The notes under the pieces: model-generated
What the model saw: the letters and a program-made list of their open reading frames with translations, nothing else
Database searches by the model: none
What the model was told of the DNA's origin: nothing
NCBI GenBank assembly: GCA_030539815.1
Contig: JAUNXM010000052.1
Coordinates: 1 to 12,071 of the forward strand
Source of the DNA: Methanobacterium sp.
GTDB lineage: Archaea > Methanobacteriota > Methanobacteria > Methanobacteriales > Methanobacteriaceae
Direction of reading: 5' to 3'
DNA length: 12,071 nucleotides
Shown: piece after piece, positions 1 to 12,017 of the stretch
How the letters are laid out: the number at the start of each line of letters is the position of its first letter
Position numbering within the stretch: position 1 is the first letter of the stretch
Program-made: the position numbers and the translations under genes

Positions 1-13
1 AGTCACAGGGGAC

Positions 14-1950
<1,937 letters not shown>

Positions 1951-2460
1951 TTAATCCTTATCTAATTTTTTCCAGAACACATTTCCATGGCTTTCCCGGG
2001 AACGGAAGTAACCTTTCCTTTCCAGGTTCCGTAGGGCGTGTTCAAAGTTCTGGAGAGTGAGTTCACTGAATCCCATATTAATGATCCATTCATAAAGATT
2101 TTCCAGTTTATCTTCTTTGTCTGGGAGTAAAAGGTAGACATTGGATTGGAATGAAGTTAAATCCTTTTTCGGTTTTTGGGTAAGCATTTTGAACTGATCC
2201 TTAATTTTTCCCAATTCCTTTATTTTCAAATCTTTTTCTTCCAATTTTTTGATTAATTCCTTAATCTCTTCTTCCTTTTTCTGGATGAGCATATCCTGTT
2301 CTTTCTGTTGCTCCTGAAGTTTACTGTGCTCCTGGACCAGGGATCTGGAAGATTCCTTCTGGCACTTTTTAAGTTCGATCTTCAACTTACTGATCTCTAA
2401 TAGGCAAGCCTTAACCAGCTGCCGTAACTGTTCTCTCTCGGTATCCTTCAAAAAGGCCAT
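1951..2460 (-). CDS. Hypothetical protein: coiled coil plus putative winged-helix domain
   Basis: I do not recognise this 169-residue protein as a named family. Residues about 8-95 are dense in Lys, Glu and Leu with heptad character (for example KKEEEIKELIKKLEEKDLKI), so a long dimerising coiled coil is likely. Residues about 101-165 (LTSFQSNVYLLL, then FEHALRNLERKGYFRSRE and GNVFWKK) read like a compact winged helix: two helices, a basic recognition helix, and a wing ending in an aromatic strand. A DNA-binding or regulatory role is therefore an inference, not established. I chose ATG at 2458-2460, preceded by AAGTGATACC, a partial ribosome-binding site. A GTG at 2503-2505 would add 15 Ser/Thr/Asn-rich residues (184 in all) but has no ribosome-binding site. 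The gene stands alone between long spacers. Its upstream region carries TGATCA elements around a TATA box, which would suit autoregulation. Confidence 0.75.
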   Translation of the reverse strand: MAFLKDTEREQLRQLVKACLLEISKLKIELKKCQKESSRSLVQEHSKLQEQQKEQDMLIQKKEEEIKELIKKLEEKDLKIKELGKIKDQFKMLTQKPKKDLTSFQSNVYLLLPDKEDKLENLYEWIINMGFSELTLQNFEHALRNLERKGYFRSRESHGNVFWKKLDKD

Positions 2461-2592
2461 GGTATCACTTGAAGTAGTAGAATTTTTATTACAAACGTAA
2501 ATCACTTATGCGAATATTAACTAAATCTTATCTTATTTATGCATCAATCTCCTTTTAAGTTTTAAGATAACATTCCTCATTATTCACCAGAA

Positions 2593-2662
2593 TGATCACC
2601 CCCATAATGATCATCACCCCTGAATAATAATATAATTCCCGCTGTTACTGATCATTGGTAAC
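2593..2662. repeat. Three TGATCA sites and a GTTAC/GTAAC dyad around a TATA box
   Basis: The palindrome TGATCA occurs at 2593-2598, 2609-2614 and 2649-2654. The first two sit in near-identical contexts (AATGATCACCCC and AATGATCATCACCCC). The third lies in the loop of an inverted repeat, GTTAC-N9-GTAAC, at 2644-2662. The candidate TATA box at 2628-2635 lies between the second and third. The arrangement looks like operator sites around a promoter; no regulator is known to me for this motif, so the role is inferred. Confidence 0.45.
2628..2643 (-). promoter_or_regulatory. Candidate promoter of the coiled-coil gene (BRE/TATA)
   Basis: On the minus strand AGCGGGAA is followed by TTATATTA (2635-2628). 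Initiation would fall near 2606, leaving a leader of about 145 nt before the ATG at 2460. The same AGCGGGAA precedes the TATA box of the thioredoxin-like gene at 10321-10328, which supports a real BRE. A nearer alternative is GCATAAATAAG at about 2532-2542, which would give a leader of about 50 nt. Confidence 0.45.
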
Positions 2663-2772
2663 AATTTAATCAAAAATCCAAAGGAATAAGGAGGATAATG
2701 AAACTCTTAAACCATTAAAAAGGATGTTTAAGTCCAAAAAAGGCAATAAATAATAAAAGAGGTTTATAAATT

Positions 2773-2788
2773 AAAAAAAATGAAAAAA
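2773..2788 (-). terminator. Oligo-T terminator after the lipoprotein gene
   Basis: Within 25 nt of the lipoprotein stop codon the minus strand reads T6 (2788-2783) and T8 (2780-2773), with a further T6 about 35 nt later. Runs of T without a required hairpin are the usual intrinsic termination signal in euryarchaea. Confidence 0.6.
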
Positions 2789-2795
2789 TTAGTTA

Positions 2796-3200
2796 TTATA
2801 TTATGGCGGTTGTTGCAGTTCCTCCCCATGGGGCAGAGGTACTTGCAGAGCCCAGAGTTTTTCCACCTTTAGTTATGGAAGTGGTTAAAGTTCCAGAGCC
2901 ACCCTCTGTTTTACGGGCGGAAATTGTTACAGAACCAGTCACCGGACCTAGATTAGTGGTTTGATCACCAGTACCTGACAAGGCACGATATCCAAAGGAA
3001 CCACTTACATCAGCAGCCCAATTTCCAGGATAATTCACAACAACATTAACATCATTAGAAGCAGAAGCATTGGTTGATGTGTTATTACCAGAAGTGTTGG
3101 ATCTAGCAGTATTGGACGTGTTATTAGAAGTACATCCAGATACCACAACCACTAAACAAACCAGGACCAATAAACAGATCATTTTTTTCGATAAAGTCAT
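2796..3200 (-). CDS. Small secreted lipoprotein, hypothetical
   Basis: This 134-residue protein has a lipoprotein signal peptide: basic MTLSKK, a hydrophobic stretch (residues 7-20) and the lipobox VSGC with the modified cysteine at residue 23. A linker rich in Ser, Thr and Asn follows (24-50) and contains six N-x-S/T sequons (N26, N27, N35, N39, N40, N44), so it is probably a glycosylated stalk lifting the remainder off the membrane. Residues about 51-134 are rich in Gly, Thr and Val with alternating patterns (VTGSVTISARK, GTLTTSITKGGKTLGS), which suggests a small all-beta domain. The function is unknown. The ATG start at 3198-3200 has GGTGT 5 nt upstream as a modest ribosome-binding site. 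The gene stands alone, with T runs after it and a tandem repeat in its upstream region. Confidence 0.85.
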   Translation of the reverse strand: MTLSKKMICLLVLVCLVVVVSGCTSNNTSNTARSNTSGNNTSTNASASNDVNVVVNYPGNWAADVSGSFGYRALSGTGDQTTNLGPVTGSVTISARKTEGGSGTLTTSITKGGKTLGSASTSAPWGGTATTAII

Positions 3201-3266
3201 TTATACACCATTCCCTGATTTAAAAACTTAAATGGATATTTGGTGTTAACATAATAATTAGTTTTC

Positions 3267-3331
3267 GGAAAAAAGGAAATGATTACTGTTTTTGACTCAG
3301 AAAAAAATGGATGACTACTGTTTTTTGATTC
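3267..3331. repeat. Imperfect tandem duplication, about 32 bp unit, two copies
   Basis: ATGATTACTGTTTTTGACTC (3279-3298) is followed 32 bp later by ATGACTACTG plus TTTTTTGATTC (3311-3331). Each copy is preceded by a similar purine run with a G and a string of A. The octamer TAGTTTTC flanks the pair at 3259-3266 and 3332-3339. It lies about 80 bp upstream of the lipoprotein start, so it could be a duplicated regulatory site. Confidence 0.6.
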
Positions 3332-3512
3332 TAGTTTTCCCCATGGAATAAGGATTATTTTTAGTCCCTGTAATTGATTTAGATAATTAACAGAAGACTT
3401 ATAAAAATCAGATTATCCATCAATTATTAATGAATCAAATTAGGGAGCATTATAATAACTAATCTAAATGATACATGGTGGCTTAAATTAGAAAAATATG
3501 GAGAAAGATTAT

Positions 3513-3519
3513 AAAAAAA
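3513..3519 (-). terminator. T7 run after asd
   Basis: The minus strand carries a T7 run 28 nt beyond the asd stop codon, followed by further T-rich sequence. It would end the amino acid biosynthesis transcript. Confidence 0.5.
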
Positions 3520-3546
3520 TGGATATTGGGAGAATTTTATTAATTA

Positions 3547-4593
<1,047 letters not shown>

Positions 4594-4707
4594 ATATAAC
4601 CACCTTTTGACATGCTGTTTATTTAATTATTTAATCTAATCTTCCCACTATAATACTATCTCTATTTTTCTCTTTCTATCCTTTTTGAATAATTTCCCGG
4701 TAATTAC

Positions 4708-5526
<819 letters not shown>

Positions 5527-5557
5527 AACATATCATCTCCTAAATTTGATAGTCCTT

Positions 5558-5581
5558 AAAAAAATAAAGTAAGAAAAAAAA
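5558..5581 (-). terminator. T8 and T7 runs in the dapB leader
   Basis: On the minus strand T8 (5581-5574) and T7 (5564-5558) lie between the palindrome and the dapB ribosome-binding site. In euryarchaea such runs can terminate transcription by themselves. Their place inside an operon, just upstream of dapB, suggests partial termination of dapA transcripts or an attenuator-like leader; the latter is inference. Confidence 0.4.
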
Positions 5582-5598
5582 TTGTTTAGAATCAGTTG

Positions 5599-5614
5599 TG
5601 CCTGGATCCAGGCA
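5599..5614. promoter_or_regulatory. 16-bp perfect palindrome upstream of dapB
   Basis: TGCCTGGATCCAGGCA is identical to its reverse complement over all 16 bases and is GC-rich in an AT-rich spacer. As DNA it is a candidate operator lying just downstream of a TATA-like stretch. In a dapA read-through transcript it would form a hairpin with a 6-bp stem and a GAUC loop, 17 nt before a U8 run. Confidence 0.6.
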
Positions 5615-5615
5615 G

Positions 5616-5638
5616 TTAATTAATAAATAAATTAGTTT
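5616..5638 (-). promoter_or_regulatory. Candidate internal dapB promoter (TATA-like)
   Basis: The minus strand reads TAATTTATTTATTAATTAAC immediately upstream of the palindrome. If a box A centres near 5628, initiation falls near 5603, inside the palindrome, with a leader of about 75 nt. The sequence is simply AT-rich, so this is a weak call. Confidence 0.35.
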
Positions 5639-5659
5639 AGCTTAGAAAAAGCTTAATAT

Positions 5660-8260
<2,601 letters not shown>

Positions 8261-8268
<8 letters not shown>

Positions 8269-9133
8269 GGTCAACCACCTGGGTTCCCACGTTATCCACC
8301 TGAGTTAATATTACCCTTCCTGGATACGAACTCCATGCTTCCTGAACACTGCTTATATTATCTTCAGGGACTATGGCCACAAATGAGGGACCAGTTCCTG
8401 AAAGACCTGCTGCCAGTGCCCCTGCATTTAATGCATCCAAGGCAATTTCGGCATTGAAGTTAAGTGCGGCACTGTATAAAATACCATTAAGTGTTAAAGC
8501 GTGGTATACGTTACCCTTGAGTGCTTCCTGGAATGCGAGTTTCACCCAGGGGGCCAGGAGTTTCATCCTACCGACATCAGATTGGGCAGTAGGTGACTTT
8601 CTATTGGGCATGTATATTAATATATTTTGCTCCTCCAGGGGGGCCCGGTGGAGTATCTCCCGACGAGGATTGTGAGTGATGGTCAGACCTCCAAAAAAGG
8701 AGGCGCTAGCATCATCAAATGCCCCTGTAATGGTAACTTCTGCCTCAAGGGAGGAATCAATGGCCAAGTTTAGTATGTCTGAATCATTTAAACTACTTTC
8801 AGGGATTAAACCATCATTAACCAGAGCCTGGTAGGTGGCCAGCACCACGGCGTTGGAAGTAGCACTGCTACTGGAGAGTCCAGAAGCCACAGGAAGAGTG
8901 GAACTGGTCTTTATCTCTACCCCAGTTTCCAAGTTGAATTTATCCAGGACATTTCTCACACAGATTTCCATGAGTGTGGTGTCAACATCCTTATCTGCTT
9001 TGAATATTTGTTTTGATGATTTTAAACTGGCTTCGGCAGTTACATAAAGCTTTATACCAAACGCTGATCCGCAACCGGTGGATATGGCATTAATTACCGT
9101 GGCTGATCCGGGTGACCGGACAATTGCTTTCAA
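8261..9133 (-). CDS. aroK: Archaeal shikimate kinase (GHMP family)
   Basis: This enzyme phosphorylates shikimate at the 3-hydroxyl on the way to chorismate. It is the archaeal, non-orthologous type, a GHMP-superfamily kinase related to homoserine and mevalonate kinases and unrelated to bacterial AroK. The 290-residue protein shows the three GHMP motifs: an N-terminal APGS-like segment ([10 protein letters not shown]), the phosphate-binding loop [11 protein letters not shown] (81-91), and the C-terminal [10 protein letters not shown] (242-251), plus [14 protein letters not shown] (136-149). The start is TTG at 9131-9133, supported by GCAGGTGATAAT directly upstream, an excellent ribosome-binding site. 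It is the first gene of the seven-gene minus-strand block and has a clear TATA box upstream. Homoserine kinase is the main alternative, but the motif wording and the neighbouring chorismate mutase favour shikimate kinase. Confidence 0.93.
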
Positions 9134-9176
9134 ATTATCACCTGCAAATGTTGACTCCCGTGGAGTATTGCACTTA

Positions 9177-9185
9177 TTTTATATA
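9177..9185 (-). promoter_or_regulatory. Promoter of the shikimate kinase / lysine operon
   Basis: TATATAAAA reads on the minus strand 44 nt upstream of the TTG start. Initiation would fall near 9156-9158, leaving a leader of about 24 nt that contains the ribosome-binding site. No terminator is visible until the dapA-dapB spacer, so this promoter probably drives at least aroK, chorismate mutase, rps17e, lysC and dapA. Confidence 0.65.
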
Positions 9186-9265
9186 CATAGAAATAAAAAG
9201 ACTAATAAATACATCGATTGTGAAAAATTAAAAAATAGAAAAAGATTAATAAAATGAATTTTACA

Positions 9266-9274
9266 ATATAAAAA
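9266..9274 (+). promoter_or_regulatory. sppA promoter (TATA box)
   Basis: ATATAAAAA lies 31 nt upstream of the sppA ATG and points away from the operon promoter at 9177-9185, so the 171-bp region is divergent. Initiation near 9294-9297 would give a very short leader that barely includes the AGGTAAT ribosome-binding site (9295-9301). Confidence 0.5.
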
Positions 9275-9304
9275 AATAATAATCAACAATAACTAGGTAA
9301 TAAT

Positions 9305-10246
9305 ATGAGTAAGGATACCAGGCTAGTTTTGGGTATTATTGGAGGGGGATTTTTAGTTCTTTTAATTCTTTTCACTGCCATTATCGTCCTCTTAGGGAGT
9401 AGTGATCAGTTCACCAATGGCACCAGCTTTGGAAATACCGTGGCCGTGGTGCCGGTTCAGGGTGAAATTGCCTACAGTCAATCCAATATTCTAGGAGGAG
9501 GTGTGGCAACACCCCAATCCATAACCGATGGCATTAAACAGGCCGAAGAAGACAGTGCAGTGAGTGCCATTGTTCTGGATGTTAACAGCCCAGGTGGTTC
9601 ACCAGTGGCCAGTGAAGAAATCATGAATGCTGTTAAAAATGCTAAAAAACCAGTGGTAGTGTGGATCAGTGATATTGGTGCATCCGGGGCCTACCTGGTT
9701 GCTTCACCTGCCGATAAGATCATGGCCAGCCCCTCATCCATAGTGGGTAGTATTGGAGTGATACTGAGCCTAACCGATCTATCAGGGCTTTACCAGAAGA
9801 TCGGTGTAAACCAGTACGCCATTAAGGCTGGGGAATATAAAGATATGGGTGCTTCTTACCGTGATTTAACCCCCGAAGAGGAGCAGATGTTACAGGAAAT
9901 GGTAAATCAGGATTATGATTACTTCATTAAGCAGGTTGCTGAAAATCGTAAACTGGATCTGGAATACGTGAGGAGCATTGCCGAAGGAAAAATATATACC
10001 GGAACCCAGGCCAAGGAATTAAAACTGGTGGATGAAACTGGTGACCGTGAAAAGGCCATTGAATCGGCAGCCCGACTGGGAGGTATAAAAGGAGAATATG
10101 AGGTAGTGACCATCACTCCCACCGAGACCCTGGCAGATATCCTTAAGGGTTACTCCACCAACTTTGCCTATGCCCTGGGTAAGGGAATTGGAAGTTTACT
10201 CAAGGAGGGCTCTGTTGAAAGCTCGGTGGATTACAGTTTAAGATAA
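9305..10246 (+). CDS. sppA: Signal peptide peptidase SppA (S49 serine protease)
   Basis: SppA is a membrane-anchored protease that degrades signal peptides left in the membrane. The 313-residue protein has one N-terminal transmembrane segment (residues about 7-31), putting the catalytic domain outside the membrane. The Ser/Lys dyad is visible: Ser127 in GASGAYLVAS and Lys179 in KAGEYKDMGA. The spacing of 52 residues equals that of Bacillus subtilis SppA (Ser147, Lys199). VLDVNSPGGSP (about 90-100) is the usual S49 oxyanion-region motif. The length and single S49 domain match the short archaeal/Gram-positive form, not the duplicated E. coli enzyme. The ATG has AGGTAAT just upstream. It is divergent from the operon and followed by a 191-bp spacer, so it is probably transcribed alone. 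Confidence 0.95.
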   Translation: MSKDTRLVLGIIGGGFLVLLILFTAIIVLLGSSDQFTNGTSFGNTVAVVPVQGEIAYSQSNILGGGVATPQSITDGIKQAEEDSAVSAIVLDVNSPGGSPVASEEIMNAVKNAKKPVVVWISDIGASGAYLVASPADKIMASPSSIVGSIGVILSLTDLSGLYQKIGVNQYAIKAGEYKDMGASYRDLTPEEEQMLQEMVNQDYDYFIKQVAENRKLDLEYVRSIAEGKIYTGTQAKELKLVDETGDREKAIESAARLGGIKGEYEVVTITPTETLADILKGYSTNFAYALGKGIGSLLKEGSVESSVDYSLR

Positions 10247-10320
10247 TACATGATCCCCAAACGGGTTTCCGGTTAAAATTTTGATTTATGTGAAATAATT
10301 GGATTCCCTTAAGAAAATTC

Positions 10321-10340
10321 AGCGGGAAATTTATAAAAAT
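10321..10340 (+). promoter_or_regulatory. Promoter of the thioredoxin-like gene (BRE/TATA)
   Basis: AGCGGGAA followed by ATTTATAAAAAT is a strong BRE plus box A. Initiation near 10360 would leave a leader of about 80 nt. A second AT-rich box at 10359-10372 would give a leader of about 45 nt. The decamer AGAATTTAAA occurs at 10357-10366 and again at 10378-10387. Confidence 0.55.
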
Positions 10341-10437
10341 AAGATTTCCATAAAAAAGAATTTAAATAAATAATCATAGAATTTAAACAATAAGATTTAC
10401 ATTGAACGTAAGTTTTTAAAAAAATGAGGTGAAAAAT

Positions 10438-10698
10438 ATGGTTGTAAAAGTAGAGGTGTTCACATCTCCTTCCTGTCCTTACTGTCCCATGGCTATTGAA
10501 GTAGTAAACGAAGTTGAAAAAGAAATGCCTGGCACCCTGGAAATTGAAAAAATCGACATAATGGTTGATCGGGAAAAAGCAGTTGAGTATGGATTAATGG
10601 CCGTGCCTGCGATTGCTTTAAACGGAGTCGTGCGTTTTGTGGGCGCTCCATCTAAAGAAGAACTGGCAAGTGCCATAGAAGAAGAAAAGAATAAATAA
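10438..10698 (+). CDS. Small thioredoxin/glutaredoxin-like protein
   Basis: This 86-residue protein has a minimal thioredoxin fold with a CPYC active site (13-16) in SPSCPYCPMA and the cis-proline at Pro57 in AVPAI. CPYC is the glutaredoxin-type motif, but methanogens generally lack glutathione, and small proteins of this type in methanogens behave as thioredoxins. It probably reduces protein disulfides in the cytosol; its partner is not evident. The start is ATG at 10438-10440, with GAGGTGA 5 nt upstream. A GTG at 10429-10431 lies within that ribosome-binding site and is not the start. It is followed after 21 nt, in the same reading frame, by cbiD. It resembles the small thioredoxin MtH807 of Methanothermobacter as I remember it, not checked here. 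Confidence 0.93.
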   Translation: MVVKVEVFTSPSCPYCPMAIEVVNEVEKEMPGTLEIEKIDIMVDREKAVEYGLMAVPAIALNGVVRFVGAPSKEELASAIEEEKNK

Positions 10699-10705
10699 TC
10701 CTATA

Positions 10706-10713
10706 TTTTTTTT
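10706..10713 (+). terminator. T8 run between the thioredoxin-like gene and cbiD
   Basis: Eight T in a row begin 8 nt after the thioredoxin-like stop codon. This may terminate part of the transcripts; cbiD begins only 7 nt later, so read-through or a separate start must supply it. Confidence 0.35.
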
Positions 10714-10719
10714 ATTACC

Positions 10720-11889
10720 ATGGAAGAAGATCAGAATTTATCTAATACTAATTCTACACATGGCAGGGGAGACAATGAATCATCCCCCCCATCTGTTTCT
10801 TTACCAGTTAACAGTGACAATTATGGGATAACCACTGGAAGCGCAGCCACCGCCGCCGCTTTAGCCGCATTACTATCCGTATTAACTGGGAAAGACATTC
10901 CATCTGTCCCCATTAACACCCCCCTGGGTTGTCTGGATATTTCGGTTAAGAATTCTCATAGAATAAATGACCATTCTGGGAGTGCTTCAGTGGTTAAAAT
11001 GCCTTACCATGACCCTGATGTAACCATAAATCTAGAAGTACAGGCTGAGGTTCATCTTACCAGTAATCCCTGTATAAAAATCACTGGTGGTGAAGGTGTG
11101 GGTCGGATAACCAAACCTGGATTACAATTACCAGTGGGAGAAATGGCCATAAACCCGGTTCCCAGGAAGATGATCCAGTCCAACCTGGAGAGTGCTCTTC
11201 CCCCAGGTAAAGGTGCAGATGTTACCATCACCATACCTAAGGGTAGGGAGATTGCCAGCAGGACTATGAATCCCCGCCTTGGGATTGTGGATGGTATTTC
11301 CATACTGGGAACCACGGGAATTGCCCGTTCCATGAATTCTGAAAGTTTCCAAAAGGCCAAAAAATGTCAACTGGATGTGGCAATGGCGGAAGGATACCGT
11401 GAACTGGTTTTTGTTCCCGGGAATATTGGTGAAAAACTGGCCCGAGAGTTGCTGGATGTGGAAAATGACCAGATCATCCAGATGGGTAACCTGGTGGGTT
11501 ACATGCTGGAAGAAGCCTGTAAGAGTGACTTATCACAATTGATTATCCTGGGCCATGCTGGTAAACTGGTTAAAATAGCCGGAGGTATCTTCCAGACCGA
11601 ACATCGCCTGGCAGATGGTCGACGGGAGATCATAACCACCCACACCGGATTGGTAGGAGGGAACAGGAAAGTTATGGGAGAAGTTTTCAACTCCAACACC
11701 ACCGAGGACATGGTTGGAATTCTGGAAAGGGAAGACATGGTGGAGAATGTTTTCAACTCCATAGCCAGCTCCATCCAGGAGCGTTGCCAGGACAGGTTCA
11801 ATTTAAAGCCAGAAGTAATTATTTTAAAAATGGATGGCACCGTACTCAATAGTAATTACCAGGTTGAACTACGTAATCATCAATCCTAA
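10720..11889 (+). CDS. cbiD: Cobalt-precorrin-5B C1-methyltransferase
   Basis: CbiD methylates C-1 of the corrin ring using S-adenosylmethionine in the anaerobic (early cobalt insertion) cobalamin pathway; methanogens need corrinoids for methyl transfer. The 389-residue protein shows the family signatures GITTGSAATAAA (from about residue 36), INPVPRKMI, NPRLGIVDGISILGTTGIAR and LGHAGKLVKIAGGIFQTEH. Before GITTGS there is an unusually long extension of about 34 residues, rich in Ser, Asn and Pro. No in-frame ATG, GTG or TTG occurs between the ATG at 10720 and the conserved domain, so the extension appears real. There is no recognisable ribosome-binding site in front of the ATG. The gene may therefore be leaderless (AATAAATAA at 10690-10698 would be a TATA at about -26) or depend on the preceding gene, whose frame it shares. 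Confidence 0.95.
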   Translation: MEEDQNLSNTNSTHGRGDNESSPPSVSLPVNSDNYGITTGSAATAAALAALLSVLTGKDIPSVPINTPLGCLDISVKNSHRINDHSGSASVVKMPYHDPDVTINLEVQAEVHLTSNPCIKITGGEGVGRITKPGLQLPVGEMAINPVPRKMIQSNLESALPPGKGADVTITIPKGREIASRTMNPRLGIVDGISILGTTGIARSMNSESFQKAKKCQLDVAMAEGYRELVFVPGNIGEKLARELLDVENDQIIQMGNLVGYMLEEACKSDLSQLIILGHAGKLVKIAGGIFQTEHRLADGRREIITTHTGLVGGNRKVMGEVFNSNTTEDMVGILEREDMVENVFNSIASSIQERCQDRFNLKPEVIILKMDGTVLNSNYQVELRNHQS

Positions 11890-11952
11890 TTTTATTATCT
11901 GGATACATACCAGTTATAGATTTAAATTTTGGATACCCAGTATCGATGTTTT

Positions 11953-11967
11953 ATCTATTTTTTAGAT
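11953..11967 (+). terminator. Terminator-like hairpin/T run after cbiD
   Basis: ATCTA and TAGAT flank a run of T (T6 at 11958-11963), 63 nt after the cbiD stop codon. Just before it are two short inverted repeats, CTGG-N7-CCAG (about 11919-11933 region start) and GATAC-CCA-GTATC (11932-11944). A T run of this kind is adequate for euryarchaeal termination. Confidence 0.4.
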
Positions 11968-11990
11968 TTTCAAAAACACAATTTGTAGGT

Positions 11991-12001
11991 GCTTATAAAA
12001 G
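11991..12001 (+). promoter_or_regulatory. TATA box pointing out of the right end
   Basis: GCTTATAAAAG is a good box A on the plus strand. Initiation would fall near 12022, so it could drive a gene or RNA that starts beyond the window. The short repeats that follow would then lie at or just after the start site. Confidence 0.4.
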
Positions 12002-12017
12002 GAATATGTAATATATT

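Larger units (their letters stand above)
3201..3546. other. Intergenic region upstream of the lipoprotein gene and downstream of asd
   Basis: This 346-bp spacer lies between two minus-strand genes. It holds the lipoprotein leader and presumed promoter (no single clear TATA box; the best is a weak AT-rich stretch near 3220-3235), an imperfect tandem duplication at 3267-3331, and the asd terminator at 3513-3519. Plus-strand TATA-like strings occur at about 3391-3400 and 3508-3516, but no plus-strand gene follows them. I see no convincing ORF or structured RNA. Confidence 0.5.

Noticed and set aside
2555..2614. A 19-codon minus-strand mini-ORF starting at ATG 2614 with GGGGTG before it, possibly a leader peptide
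   Set aside because: The predicted transcription start of the nearest TATA lies inside it, and its sequence comes from the TGATCA repeats; no support beyond an open frame.
2590..2625. C/D box-like RNA (GTGATGA on the minus strand)
   Set aside because: A box C match is present, but no proper CTGA box D lies at a suitable distance, and no terminal stem is visible.
10429..10437. GTG start for the thioredoxin-like gene
   Set aside because: The GTG is part of the GAGGTGA ribosome-binding site that serves the ATG at 10438.
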